Assembly (NCBI RefSeq): GCF_002109495.1
Contig: NZ_LVJN01000018.1
Span: 248,001 to 312,000, forward strand
Direction of reading: 5' to 3'
DNA from: Magnetofaba australis IT-1
Lineage (GTDB): Bacteria > Pseudomonadota > Magnetococcia > Magnetococcales > Magnetococcaceae
DNA: 64,000 nucleotides
Shown here: piece by piece, positions 45,497 through 56,400 of the stretch
How positions within the stretch are numbered: position 1 is the stretch's first letter
Layout of the letters: each line of letters starts with the position of its first letter
Notes under the pieces: generated by a model
Seen by the model: only the letters and a program-made list of their open reading frames with translations
Told to the model about the DNA's origin: nothing
Database searches by the model: none
Made by a program: the position numbers and the translations under genes

Positions 45497-47206
45497 TCAG
45501 AACAGGAAGTAACGCTGCGCCATGGCCAACTCCTGGGCCGGTTCGCAGGTGAGCAGCACGCCGTCGGCGCGCACCTCATAAGTCTCCGGGTTGACCTCCA
45601 TGGTCGGCGCATAGCAGTTGTGGATCATGGACGCCTTGCTTACCGTGCGACAGCCGGAGGCGGCCAGAAGTGTTTTCGACAAGCCGAACTGCTGTGCGAT
45701 GCCCGCATCGATTCCCGCAGCCGAGGCGAAGACCACCGAGCTGTGGGTGAGCGAGCGCCCAAACGCGCCGAACATGGGGCGGTAATGCACCGGCTGCGGC
45801 GTGGGGATGGAGGCGTTGGGGTCGCCCATGGCCGCCGAGGCGATGGTGCCGCACTTGAGCACCATGTCCGGTTTGACGCCGAAGAACATCGGCTTCCACA
45901 GCACCAGATCCGCCAGTTTGCCCACCTCCACCGAGCCCACGTGTTGGGCGATGCCGTGGGTGAGGGCGGGGTTGATGGTGTATTTGGCGATATAGCGTTT
46001 GGCGCGGAAGTTGTCGTTGCCTACGCTATCCTCCGGCAGGGCGCCGCGTTGACGTTTCATTTTGTCGGCGGTCTGCCAGGTGCGGATGATCACTTCGCCC
46101 ACCCGCCCCATGGCCTGGGAGTCCGAGGCGATCATGGAGAAGGCGCCCAGATCGTGCAGAATATCTTCGGCGGCGATGGTCTCGCGACGGATGCGCGATT
46201 CGGCGAAGGCGACATCCTCGGGGATGCGTGAATCCAGATGGTGACACACCATCAGCATATCCAGATGCTCGTCGATGGTGTTGACCGTATAGGGGCGTGT
46301 GGGGTTGGTGGAGGAGGGCAGCACATTGGCGTAGCCGCACAGTTTGATGATGTCCGGCGCGTGGCCGCCCCCTGCGCCCTCGGTGTGGAAGGCGTGGATG
46401 GTGCGCCCTTTGAACGCCGCCACGGTGTTCTCTACAAACCCCGACTCGTTCAAGGTATCCGTGTGAATGGCGACCTGAATATCCATGGCGTCGGCGATGG
46501 CCAGACACTGATCAATGGCGGCGGGGGTGGTTCCCCAATCCTCGTGCAGCTTGAGACCGCAGGCGCCCGCCGCCACCTGTTCGCGCAGGGCGTCGGGGCG
46601 CGAGGCGTTGCCCTTGCCGAAGAAGCCCAGATTGACCGGCAGCCCTTCGGCAGCCTGCAGCATGCGCGCGATGTGCCACGGTCCGGGGGTGCAGGTGGTG
46701 GCGTTGGTGCCCTCCGCCGGACCCGTGCCGCCGCCCAGCATGGTGGTAACCCCAGAATGCAGCGCGTCCTCAATCTGCTGTGGACAGATCCAGTGAATAT
46801 GCGCGTCGATGCCGCCAGCGGTGAGGATGCGTCCTTCCCCGGCGATGGCTTCGGTGCCTGGACCGACAATGATATCCACCCCCGGCTGAATATCCGGGTT
46901 GCCCGCCTTGCCGATGGCGACGATGCGTCCGTCGCGAATCCCCACATCGGCTTTGACCACGCCCCAGTGGTCCAGAATCAGCGCGTTGGTGATCACCGTG
47001 TCCACGGCGCCATCAGCGCGGCTGGCCTGGGATTGCCCCATGCCGTCGCGCAGCACCTTGCCGCCGCCGAATTTGACCTCTTCGCCGTAGAGGGTGCGGT
47101 CCTCCTCCACCTCGATGAACAGTTCAGTATCGGCCAGGCGAACCTTGTCGCCCACGGTGGGGCCGAACATGGCGGCGTAGGCGGCGCGATCGATCTCAAA
47201 AGCCAT
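45497..47206 (-). CDS. ureC: Urease catalytic subunit alpha
   Basis: The 569-residue subunit hydrolyses urea to ammonia and carbamate at a dinickel site. Visible features are the nickel histidines in HIHWICPQ, the carbamylated lysine in GLKLHEDWG, the mobile flap [22 protein letters not shown] with the catalytic histidine, and the nickel-ligand aspartate region. The length is normal, and no active-site change is seen. TAGGAGGA 6 bases before the ATG is a strong ribosome binding site. Confidence 0.98.
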   Translation of the reverse strand: MAFEIDRAAYAAMFGPTVGDKVRLADTELFIEVEEDRTLYGEEVKFGGGKVLRDGMGQSQASRADGAVDTVITNALILDHWGVVKADVGIRDGRIVAIGKAGNPDIQPGVDIIVGPGTEAIAGEGRILTAGGIDAHIHWICPQQIEDALHSGVTTMLGGGTGPAEGTNATTCTPGPWHIARMLQAAEGLPVNLGFFGKGNASRPDALREQVAAGACGLKLHEDWGTTPAAIDQCLAIADAMDIQVAIHTDTLNESGFVENTVAAFKGRTIHAFHTEGAGGGHAPDIIKLCGYANVLPSSTNPTRPYTVNTIDEHLDMLMVCHHLDSRIPEDVAFAESRIRRETIAAEDILHDLGAFSMIASDSQAMGRVGEVIIRTWQTADKMKRQRGALPEDSVGNDNFRAKRYIAKYTINPALTHGIAQHVGSVEVGKLADLVLWKPMFFGVKPDMVLKCGTIASAAMGDPNASIPTPQPVHYRPMFGAFGRSLTHSSVVFASAAGIDAGIAQQFGLSKTLLAASGCRTVSKASMIHNCYAPTMEVNPETYEVRADGVLLTCEPAQELAMAQRYFLF

Positions 47207-47217
47207 GGGCGTTCCTC

Positions 47218-47523
47218 CTAGAGCGCGCCGTCCACGCGGGCGTTGAAGCCGATAACGGTGCGCGTTCCGGCCAGCGCCACCAGGGTGACGTCGCGAGTCT
47301 GCCCCGGTTCGAAGCGCACCGCCGTGCCCGCCGGAATATCGAGCCGATAGCCGCGCGCCGCCTCGCGGTCGAACTGCAGCGCCGGATTGGTCTCAGAAAA
47401 GTGGTAGTGGGAGCCCACCTGCACCGGGCGGTCGCCGCTGTTGGCCACGCTCAGGGTGAGGGTTTGGCGTCCGGCGTTGAGGGTGATGGAGCCCTCGGCG
47501 GCAATCACTTCTCCAGGAATCAT
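47218..47523 (-). CDS. ureB: Urease subunit beta
   Basis: The 101-residue subunit matches the family throughout ([44 protein letters not shown]). It packs on the alpha subunit in the (alpha beta gamma)3 enzyme. ATG 47523 has GGAG 6 bases upstream; four further residues to 47535 are possible but would overlap the ureA stop. Confidence 0.97.
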   Translation of the reverse strand: MIPGEVIAAEGSITLNAGRQTLTLSVANSGDRPVQVGSHYHFSETNPALQFDREAARGYRLDIPAGTAVRFEPGQTRDVTLVALAGTRTVIGFNARVDGAL

Positions 47524-47535
47524 GGCGGGCTCCAA

Positions 47536-47838
<303 letters not shown>

Positions 47839-47878
47839 GCGGGGGCTCCGAATTGGAAAAATAGTATGCTTTAAGAGA

Positions 47879-47966
47879 CTGGGCCTCCGGCCCAGACCCG
47901 GCCAGGGCTTTGCCCTGGACCCATGAGGGCTCCGCCCTCAACCCGCCAGGGAAATGATTTCCCTGG
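47879..47966. repeat. Chain of four GC-rich hairpins between ureD and ureA
   Basis: Four perfect stems with 3-base loops follow each other: CTGGGCC-tcc-GGCCCAG (47879-47895), CCAGGGC-ttt-GCCCTGG (47902-47918), TGAGGGC-tcc-GCCCTCA (47924-47940), CCAGGGAAA-tga-TTTCCCTGG (47946-47966). The element is constructed like the repeats at 16.3 and 29.3 kb but has a different sequence. It sits within the urease operon transcript. Confidence 0.93.
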
Positions 47967-48032
47967 ACCCTCGTTAGTTTTACTCCGCGTGCACAATCGA
48001 GTCAGAGTGGGATTTCTCAACCGGATTGACGC

Positions 48033-48884
48033 TTAAATTTCCCACAGTCTGGGCAGCTTCTCGGGCCGTTGCCACACCTGATGCCGATACGCCTTCCAGA
48101 ACGCGCCATAGGCTTTGCGCATCTGTTGGGCGTCCCGCCCCAGCCAGCGGATTAGATTCACCCGCTCGGCCACTCGCCCGGCGGCGGCCAGTACCTCTTC
48201 GGGGAGTTTCAATTGAGCCAGAATCTCCCGCGCCGTCGCAACATAATCCGGCCCCACATGCACAATACTCCCAGCCGCCTGGGCGCCATCAAAGCAGGCC
48301 GGATCGGCCAGAATCTCCGCCACATCGCCCTCCATATGCAGCGCATCGCGCCACACTACAGCGGCGTCATCGCTCAACGTCCAAGCGTCGCGCGCCAGCC
48401 CGCTGCGCACCCGCTCGCCCATGGCCATGCGGCCAAAGGTCAACATCTCTCCGGCGAGAATCTCCCCCGAGCCCGCCGTGTAGAGATCGGTATGACGTCG
48501 CAAGCGGGCTTGATCAAACAGAATGCTCTCCTGCGGCAGCCACTCCAAACGTGCGCCATCATGGGCGTTCAGACGCAGGGTGACGTTGCAATCCGGCCCA
48601 TTGGAGCCATAGATCTTCTCCGCCGCTTGCGCCATGGCCAATCCCTGGGCGCCCGCCAGCGTGGTGATTTCGATATCCAGCTCATCGCCGCCCACCAGCC
48701 CTCCCGAGGTGGTGGTGAGAACCGTGGTCAGTGGTTCATCGCGCTCGGGCAGGGGAAACAGCAGGCGTAGCGGATCGCTCTGGTACAGATGATCCAGGCG
48801 CGTCTGGACGCAATCGTATTTGAAGCGGACGGCGGCGCGGCCCTGCACGCGGTGTTGACCGAAGCGTAATACCGAGGCGCTCAT
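48033..48884 (-). CDS. ureD: Urease accessory protein UreD
   Basis: The 283-residue protein is recognised by TTTSGGLVGGDELDIEITTLAGA, AEKIYGS, WLPQESILFDQARL and GRMAMGE. It is the scaffold that binds apo-urease and passes nickel from UreF/UreG. ATG 48884 has AAGGAG 13 bases upstream, which is far. An ATG at 48923 would add 13 residues unlike the family. It is the first gene of the urease cluster, separated from ureA by about 195 bases with hairpins. Confidence 0.94.
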   Translation of the reverse strand: MSASVLRFGQHRVQGRAAVRFKYDCVQTRLDHLYQSDPLRLLFPLPERDEPLTTVLTTTSGGLVGGDELDIEITTLAGAQGLAMAQAAEKIYGSNGPDCNVTLRLNAHDGARLEWLPQESILFDQARLRRHTDLYTAGSGEILAGEMLTFGRMAMGERVRSGLARDAWTLSDDAAVVWRDALHMEGDVAEILADPACFDGAQAAGSIVHVGPDYVATAREILAQLKLPEEVLAAAGRVAERVNLIRWLGRDAQQMRKAYGAFWKAYRHQVWQRPEKLPRLWEI

Positions 48885-49058
48885 GGCGCGCAGTGATCTC
48901 CTTTGGGCCCTGAAGCCGAACATGGACGACGACTTCACGATACTCTGGCGCAGGCGTTGCGCCAAGCATCCATGACGCCGCTGAGAATTTTATTCACGGC
49001 GCCGGAAATGAGTGCTGTAACGGGTTTGAATACAGAGAGTTCGTGGCGCTGGGAAAGC

Positions 49059-50669
49059 CTATCGCCGCTTGCCCACCGGCGGCAGATGCGCCAGCGGAGC
49101 GGCTAGGGAGGTGAGGGTCAATTTGCCGGTGGGCGGCAGCCCCATGCGCTGGGTGAAGGTGTGCAGCGCTTGCAGCGTCTTCGGTCCGGGAATGCCGTCA
49201 ACCGGGCCGGGGTCGATGCCGATGGCCGCCAGCCGCTTCTGGGTGAGCTGAATGGTGGGTCGGAGTTTGAGCAGGGCGGGTTGCTGCGGCGCCAGATCGT
49301 GCAGCACGCGCACATAGTCGGCATGAGTGGCCTGCGCCTGCTGGGTGGCCGGGTCGCCCGCGCCCACCAGCAGCACCCAGGTTTGCGTGGCCTGGCGTTG
49401 CACCCGCTCGGCGGCGCGCCATTTGAACTGGGCGGCCAGGGTGGCGGCGATGCGCTCTTGTAGATAGGCGGTGATGTGTGGCGGCGTTTTTTCCGGGGAG
49501 GAGAGGTTGAGCGCCTTTTCATACAGACTTTGCGCCGCTTTGAACTGCTGTGCTTCGAATTGATAATCCGCTTTGCTGATCAGGTAGGCCGGACTATCGC
49601 CCTTGACCTGCACCGGCGTATGTTGCGCAATCTGTTCGGCGCGCAACAACACTTCGTGGGCGGCCTGGGCGTCGCCGCTGGATTGCAGCGCCTGAGCCAT
49701 GCGCCCCAGAATAGGGGAAAGCTCGGGATTGGCGCCGCCCAGCACGTTTTCAGCCATGGACATGGCCACGCGCAGTTTGTCCATCGCTTTGCCGTACTGT
49801 TTGCGCCCGATCAGGGTGTCGGCCACTTTCATGTGCAAACGCACCCGGCTGCGGTGGTAGGGGCCGGGCTGTTTCATGAAGATCGCCAGCGCCATGCCAT
49901 AGATTACCTCAGCGTGTTCCAAACGCTGCATTTTCCACAGCACGTCCGCCTGCTTCTCCAGCGCCAGAGCAAACGCCGGATGGTTGGGACCCAGGGTGCG
50001 CCGGACCATGCCGGTCAGCCGTTCGCGCAAGGCCAGCGCCGCTTCATCCTCGTTGCGCGCCGATTGAATCTCCGCCATGGCTTCGAGAATCGGCGTGAGC
50101 AGTGGATGGTCCTGGCCCATCTGCTGCCGCAGGGCGTCCCGCTTGCGGGTGAGATTGGCCAGCGCGGCGTCATAGTCTTGGGTCTGTATGGCGCTGCGAG
50201 AATTTATCCCCCACGACTGCTCATGCCAATCCACGGATTGCGCTGAATCCACAGACGTATCGGTTTGACCGCCGACGGCCCCGGCGGATTGCTTTGCCGA
50301 AGAGAGCAGGGAAAGCAGCGTTTGCGCCTGATGCCGATGGCTTTGCGAGACGGCGTCCAGACCGGAGAAGGCGTCCAGCTGCCGACGCAGTTGTCGCTTG
50401 GCCTCCTCATCCTGTCCGCTGTGGAGTAGACGCCAGACCCATTGGGAGTCCAACGGCGTGTTTCCTCCGTTGCCGTCCAGATCCTGTGTAGGAGTGCTGG
50501 CGGCGACGCCAGATTGCTCTGTGGCGGCGTGCACAGGCGCGGCATGGAGCAGCATCGCCACGCTGACGACAAGCAGCATGCGCCGCCGCGACCGGTGTGC
50601 TTGGGGGTCGATATTGGCGGTCCATTGGCGCGTGGGCATCGCCGGGCTATGCTGTGCGGGAGGAGTCAT
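49059..50669 (-). CDS. Exported TPR-like repeat protein with C-terminal peptidoglycan-binding domain
   Basis: The protein of about 536 residues begins with a basic stretch and a signal or anchor segment (RRRMLLVVSVAMLLHAAPVHA). Helical repeats of tetratricopeptide type follow (about 70-440; ALRERLTGMVRRTLGPNHPAFALALEKQ is typical of TPR_12). A C-terminal PG_binding_1 domain (about 465-530; LAAIGIDPGPVDGIPGPKTLQALHTFTQ) suggests location at the cell wall. The function is unknown. No clear ribosome binding site is visible; the start is uncertain. It is divergent from the AddB-like gene. Confidence 0.8.
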   Translation of the reverse strand: MTPPAQHSPAMPTRQWTANIDPQAHRSRRRMLLVVSVAMLLHAAPVHAATEQSGVAASTPTQDLDGNGGNTPLDSQWVWRLLHSGQDEEAKRQLRRQLDAFSGLDAVSQSHRHQAQTLLSLLSSAKQSAGAVGGQTDTSVDSAQSVDWHEQSWGINSRSAIQTQDYDAALANLTRKRDALRQQMGQDHPLLTPILEAMAEIQSARNEDEAALALRERLTGMVRRTLGPNHPAFALALEKQADVLWKMQRLEHAEVIYGMALAIFMKQPGPYHRSRVRLHMKVADTLIGRKQYGKAMDKLRVAMSMAENVLGGANPELSPILGRMAQALQSSGDAQAAHEVLLRAEQIAQHTPVQVKGDSPAYLISKADYQFEAQQFKAAQSLYEKALNLSSPEKTPPHITAYLQERIAATLAAQFKWRAAERVQRQATQTWVLLVGAGDPATQQAQATHADYVRVLHDLAPQQPALLKLRPTIQLTQKRLAAIGIDPGPVDGIPGPKTLQALHTFTQRMGLPPTGKLTLTSLAAPLAHLPPVGKRR

Positions 50670-50750
50670 AGAAAAAGGATAGCGAAAATCCCCGATGTGG
50701 AAAATGGCCAATATCCCATCGCGCGCAAAGTTGCGCGCGCGCAGAGAATC

Positions 50751-53489
50751 ATGAACGCCTATCAAGCGCTGTTACAGAGTGTTGGCGACACGCAAACGCT
50801 GGTGGTGACGGTCAACCGACGGCTTGCCCGCCATCTGCACGAACGCTATGCGCAGATGCGTCAGATCCAGGGCGACAGCGTGTGGGAGACCCCGCGCATC
50901 CTGCCGCAAAACGCCTGGTTGGAGACGCTGTGGCGGGAGTTGGAGGAGCGTGATGGCATTCAGGCGCAGGCTGTCGGCTTGCCGCTATTGCTCAACGCCT
51001 CGCGCGAGTCGCTGGCGTGGGAGGGGGTGATCGCGGCGCATCAGTCGCGCTATCCATTGCTCAAGCCTGCGGTGGCCGCGCGCGGGGTGATGCGCGCCTG
51101 GGGCCTGTTGCGCCAGTGGCGTCGCAGCCTGGACGATCTAACCGGTTATGACGAGCCGGATGTGCTGGCGTTTCGCTTCTGGGCGGCGGAGTTCGACGCT
51201 CTGTGCGCCGAGCGCGGCTGGTTGCCCAGCGCGGCGTTGGCCGATGAACTGGCTGGGCGCATCACCCCCCCCATGCTGCCCAAGCGGCTGATCCTGGCTG
51301 GTTTCGACCAACTGACGCCGCAGATGCAGGGATTTTACTTCGAGACCCTCACGGCGCTGGGCGTGGTGGTGGAAACCTGGCGCGCCGATGCGTTGGCCGA
51401 TGCGCAGGCGCGCTGCATCCCGTGTAGCGGGTTGGAGGCGGAGCTGCGCGCCGCGCTGCAGTGGACTCGGCGCACGCTGCTGGATAACCCCGCAGCGCGC
51501 ATCGGCATTGCCGCGCCCAATCTGCCCGCCATCGCCGAGCCGCTACGCCGCCTCTCCTGGGAGATTCTGCGCCCGCACAGTCGATATGAAGGGGTGGACC
51601 CCGCAGATGCGCCGCTGAATATCTCCGCCGGGCGTCCATTGTCAGACTACCCGGCGGCCCACGATGCGCTGTTGGGGCTGCGTCTCTGCTTTGGCGATGC
51701 CTCCATAGCCCGCGTGGGGGCGTTTTTGCGCTCGCCGTTCCTTCCCGGCGGTCTGCGCGAGGCGGAGCGCCGCGCGCTGTTGGATGCGCGTCTGCGCAGA
51801 TTGGGCCGACGCGCCATGCGGCCGGATGGTCTGCTGCGCGCCTTGAGCGACGGCGCGGGCTTCGCGCCCGCCTCCTGTCCGCAACTGCATGAGAGATTCG
51901 GCGCCGCGCTGCAAGCCGAGGAGATGGGCGGTCTGCGTCAGACGCGGCGTCCGTCGGCGTGGGCGGGGGTGTTTTCCCGCACACTGGCGCGTCTGGGCTG
52001 GCCGGGAGATGACCGCTCCCTGGACAGCGCCGAGCATCAGACCGTCACCGCCTGGGGGCAGTGCTTGAGCGCCATGGGCGCGCTGGATGACGTCAGCGGC
52101 GCTGTCGATCTGCATACGGCGCTGAGTCAATTAACCCGTCTGGCCAACGAGCGCGATTTTCAGCCTGACGGCGGCTTGGCCCAGGCCCAGGCCATGGGCT
52201 TGCTGGAGGCGGCGGGCGAGCAGTTCGATGCGCTGTGGATCGTCGGCATGATCGACGAGGCGTGGCCGCCGCCGCCCGATCCCAACCCCTACCTGCCGCT
52301 GACGCTGCAACGGCAGTGGGAGATGCCGCGCGCCTCCGCCGCCCGTGAGCGCGACTACGCCGAGGTGATCACCCAGCGCTTGCTCACCTGCGCGCCGCAG
52401 GTGGTGGTGAGCTGGTCGGTGAGCGAAGAGGATCGCCCGCTGCGGGTGAGCCCGTTAGTGGCGCATCTGGCGCTGGAGGACGCGGACGCAGATGCGGATG
52501 CGCCGGATGTGGAACGCTATCTGGGCGCGCCGTTGGAGAGCTTCGAGGATATGCAGGCGCCCGCGTTCGATGCCCAGTTGAATGCGCCGGGCGGGGCGGG
52601 GCTGTTTCAATCCCAATCCCAGTGCCCGTTTCAGGCGTTTGCCCGCTACCGATTGCGCGCCGAGTCGCTGGAGGAGCCCGGCAGCGGCCCGGATGCGCGG
52701 CGGCGTGGGCAGTTCGCCCATCGCGCGCTGGATCGCTTCTGGCGCGTCACCCGTGACAGCGCCGGGTTGGCCGCGCTGAACGATGTGGCTCTGCTGGAGC
52801 GCATCGTGGTGTGCGTGGGCGAGGTGCTGGCCGAGAGTCTGGAGAGCGGCGAGGATGCGGCGTGGTGGGAGGCGGTGACCGATCTGGAGCGCGGTCGCTT
52901 GATTCACCTGTTGCGGAACTGGCTGGATGGCGAACGTCAGCGCATGGAGCCGTTCACGGTGACTGGGTTGGAGCTGCCGTTGACGCTGCAGGTGGGACCC
53001 CTCAACGTGCGCGCGCGGCTCGACCGGGTGGACCGTCTCGACGGCGATGAGGCGCTGGTGATCGACTACAAGACCGGACTCAGCTCCCCCGCCGGATGGT
53101 TCGGCCCGCGTCCGGCGGATCCGCAACTGCCGCTCTACGCCGCCTTCGCCCATGAGTTGGGGCCCATCTGCGGCGCGGCGTTTGGCCAGTTGCGCCCGGG
53201 CAATGAGCGGTTTCAGGCGATTCTTACCCACAGCGACGCGATCCCCGGCGGCAAGGCGCTTGAGCAGACCCAATATAGTGAGCGCGCCGAGAGTTGGCAG
53301 GCGCAGTTGCAGGCGTGGCGGGATGTGCTGATCCGCTTGGCCGACGCCTTTGCCAGCGGGGCGGCGGCGGTGGATCCCATCAAGCCGTCGGCGTGCCTCT
53401 ATTGCGGTTTGCAGACGCTGTGTCGGGTGGATCAACTGCGCGGCGCCGATGCGGCCAGTGCAGAGCAGGAGGATGGCGATGGGGTTTGA
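50751..53489 (+). CDS. AddB-like PD-(D/E)XK nuclease / inactive helicase subunit
   Basis: The protein of 912 residues belongs to the probable DNA repair family related to AddB. Its N-terminus is UvrD-like but lacks a Walker A motif. The C-terminus carries a RecB-type nuclease: GQFAHRALDRFW, ARLDRVDRLDGDEALVIDYKTG. A cysteine in SQCPFQAF and the C-x2-C-x5-C of CLYCGLQTLC would form the AddB-type 4Fe-4S cluster that holds the nuclease domain. It probably forms a complex with the helicase encoded next, which overlaps by 11 bases. ATG 50751 is preferred over an upstream in-frame start at 50442. Confidence 0.9.
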   Translation: MNAYQALLQSVGDTQTLVVTVNRRLARHLHERYAQMRQIQGDSVWETPRILPQNAWLETLWRELEERDGIQAQAVGLPLLLNASRESLAWEGVIAAHQSRYPLLKPAVAARGVMRAWGLLRQWRRSLDDLTGYDEPDVLAFRFWAAEFDALCAERGWLPSAALADELAGRITPPMLPKRLILAGFDQLTPQMQGFYFETLTALGVVVETWRADALADAQARCIPCSGLEAELRAALQWTRRTLLDNPAARIGIAAPNLPAIAEPLRRLSWEILRPHSRYEGVDPADAPLNISAGRPLSDYPAAHDALLGLRLCFGDASIARVGAFLRSPFLPGGLREAERRALLDARLRRLGRRAMRPDGLLRALSDGAGFAPASCPQLHERFGAALQAEEMGGLRQTRRPSAWAGVFSRTLARLGWPGDDRSLDSAEHQTVTAWGQCLSAMGALDDVSGAVDLHTALSQLTRLANERDFQPDGGLAQAQAMGLLEAAGEQFDALWIVGMIDEAWPPPPDPNPYLPLTLQRQWEMPRASAARERDYAEVITQRLLTCAPQVVVSWSVSEEDRPLRVSPLVAHLALEDADADADAPDVERYLGAPLESFEDMQAPAFDAQLNAPGGAGLFQSQSQCPFQAFARYRLRAESLEEPGSGPDARRRGQFAHRALDRFWRVTRDSAGLAALNDVALLERIVVCVGEVLAESLESGEDAAWWEAVTDLERGRLIHLLRNWLDGERQRMEPFTVTGLELPLTLQVGPLNVRARLDRVDRLDGDEALVIDYKTGLSSPAGWFGPRPADPQLPLYAAFAHELGPICGAAFGQLRPGNERFQAILTHSDAIPGGKALEQTQYSERAESWQAQLQAWRDVLIRLADAFASGAAAVDPIKPSACLYCGLQTLCRVDQLRGADAASAEQEDGDGV

Positions 53490-56400
53490 ACCCGAAGATA
53501 GCGCGGCGCGGCGCGCCGCCCTGGAGCCGTCGCGCTCGTTCATCGTGCAGGCCCCGGCGGGCTCTGGCAAGACCGGTCTGTTGACCCAGCGCGTGCTGCG
53601 ACTGCTGGCGGGGGTGGCTGAACCGGAGGCGATTCTGGCCATCACCTTCACCCGCAAAGCCGCCGCCGAGATGCGCGCGCGGGTGCTGGAGGCGCTGCAC
53701 GCCGCCGCCGATCAGAACACGCCGCCGGAGTCCGATTACCAACGCCAACTGTGGAGCCTGGCGCGGGCGGCGCTGGAGCAAAATACAAAGCGTGGTTGGC
53801 GCTTGCTGGACAATCCGCAACGGCTGCGCATGATGACCATCGACGCGCTGTGTCTGTCGCTGGCGCAGCGCATGCCGGTGCTGTCGCGTTTTGGCGGGCC
53901 TTTGGGCGTCGAGACCAACCCCGGCGCGCTCTATCGTGAGGCGGCAGGGGCGGCGCTGCGCCATGCATCGGACCCGGACGGGGCGCGGCGTGAGGCGTCG
54001 CGGCGGGTGCTGGCGCATCTCAATGGCGACGTCAATCGCGCTGAGGCGATGCTGGCGCGCATGCTCTCCAGCCGTGAACAGTGGTTGCGCCATGTGGTGG
54101 ATGGGCAGTTGGAGCGCGCCGCTCTGGAGCAGGCGGTGGAGGCAGTGGTGCGCGAGTCGCTGCACGCCCTGCGCGCGGCTGTGCCCCGCACCCTGGAGCG
54201 GGAGGTGTGCGCTCTGGCGCGATTTGCCGCGCTCAACGCGCCGGAAGAGAAGGCTACGCAACTGAGCGCGTGGCGCGAGCGCATCGCCCTGCCGGACGCC
54301 GATGCCAGCATGGCGACGGCGTGGGCGGGATTGGCCAATCTGCTGCTGACCCAGGCCGGGACGTGGCGGCGTCAGGTGACCAAGCGCGAGGGTTTCCCCG
54401 CCGCCAGCAGCGGCGCCAATGCGCAGCAGAAGGCGCTGTTCAAGGAGATGAAGGCGCGCATGTTGACGCTGTTGGAGCGTCTGGATGGCGACGCGGAGCT
54501 GGCTGAACGTCTGGATGAGGCGCGCAGACTGCCGCCCACCCGCTATGAGGCGTCGCAGTGGGAGGTGCTGGCGGCGCTGGGTCAGTTGATGGTGATGGCG
54601 GCGGGCTATCTGACCCTGAGTTTCGCCCAGCGCGAGGCGGTGGACTTCGCTGAGGTCTCCTTAAGCGCCAGCCGCGCTCTGGGCGATCTGGACAATCCCA
54701 GCGATCTGGCCCTCAAGCTCGATCACGCGCTGCAGCACATTCTGGTGGATGAGTTCCAGGACACCTCTCATGCGCAGTACCGCCTGTTGGAGCGCCTTAC
54801 CGCCGAGTGGACGCCGGAGGATCGGCGCACGCTGTTTCTGGTGGGCGATCCGATGCAGTCCATCTACCGCTTCCGCGAGGCCGAGGTGGGGCTGTTTCTG
54901 AGTCTGTTCGACGTCTCCGGGCGCACGCCGGGGCGCTTGGGCGGCATCGAGCTGCATCCGCTGCAATTGACGGTCAATTTCCGCTCCCGGCGCGCGGTGG
55001 TGGATTGGGTCAACTACGCCTTTGTCAGCGTCATGCCCGAGGAGGCCGATGTGGAGCGCGGCGCGGCGCCCTTTTCCCGCGCCGCCTGCTTCGAGCCCCC
55101 CGGCGCCGCCCCCGACCCCCTGGCCAGCGCCGATGTGCGACTGACAACAGACGCTCAGGACGAGGCGCGGCAGGCGGTGGCGTTGACGCAACAGGCGCTG
55201 GCGGACTTCCCCGAGGGGCAGGTGGCCATTCTGGCGCGGGCGCGCCCGCACCTGGCCGCCATTGCCGCCGGACTCAAACAGGCGGGGATTCGCTACCGCG
55301 CGGTGGAGATCGAGGCGCTGGCCAATCGTCCGTGGATTCTGGATATGTTGGCGCTCACCCGCGCCCTGCTGCACCGGGGCGACCGGGTGGCGTGGTTGTC
55401 GCTCTTGCGCGCGCCATGGTGTGGCCTGCAACTGGCGGATCTACATCTGCTGGCGGGGGGAGACGCCGGGCCGCGCGGCTGCATTACGGAGAAATTGGCG
55501 CGCTGGGAGCGGCTGGCGGGGCTCAGTGACGATGCCCGCGCGCGTTTGGCGCGAGTGTGGCCGGTGCTGTCGCAGGCGTTAGGCGCGTCGCGGCGGCGCG
55601 GACGTCTGCGCGATTGGTTGCTGAGCGTCTGGCGCGCATTGGGCGGCGAGGCGTGTTTGCGCGACGCCCGTGAACTGGCCGATATCGACGCCTATCTGAA
55701 CCTGCTGGATCAACTGGAGGAGGGCGGCGCGATGCCGCAGGAGGCGCTGCTCACCGAGCGCATGGCCAGTCTGTTCGCTGCGGTGGATGACGGACCGGAT
55801 GTGCGCGTGCAGCTGATGACCATTCACAAATCCAAAGGTCTGGAGTTCGATTGCGTCATCGTGCCGGGGCTGTCGCGCACCCCCTATCGCGGCGAGCCGG
55901 AGCTGTTGCAGTGGGCCGAGCGGCCCAGTCGTGACGCGGCGCTGCTGCTGGCCCCCATCAAGCGCGTGGGCGGCGATGAGGATCCGCTCTACGCCCATCT
56001 GACCCGTTTGGAGCGGCAGAAGGGGGCGTTTGAAGCCGGGCGACTGCTGTATGTGGCCGCCACCCGCGCGCGGCGTCGACTGCACTTGCTGGGACAGGCC
56101 CCGGCGCTGGGCGAGAGCGGCGAGGGCATACCGGCCAATGGCTCCTTCCTGGCGCTGCTGTGGCCCGCTCTCACCGACGAGGCGGCGGCGCAGAGCTTGA
56201 TCTGGCCCGAGGAGCCCGATGCCGACAATCTGGAGCCGTTGGATCCGCTGGATCCGCCGAGCGTCCCGCTTCAGCAGCTTGCGCCCGCGCTGTCGCAGAC
56301 ATTGGCGCGTTTGCCCGCTTGCTGGACGCCGCCGCCGTTGGCCGATGATGTCGAACTGCCCGAGCAGAGCGTCACCGCCAGCGTTGAGCCCGACGCCGAG

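Noticed and set aside
49198-50246. Plus-strand open frames opposite the TPR/PG-binding protein
   Set aside because: The minus-strand frame has a signal peptide, TPR helices and a PG-binding domain. The plus-strand frames show neither domains nor ribosome binding sites.
53380-54261. Minus-strand frames opposite the helicase gene, such as 53380-54261 and 55579-56940
   Set aside because: The plus strand encodes all helicase motifs, and the opposite frames have no recognisable domains.
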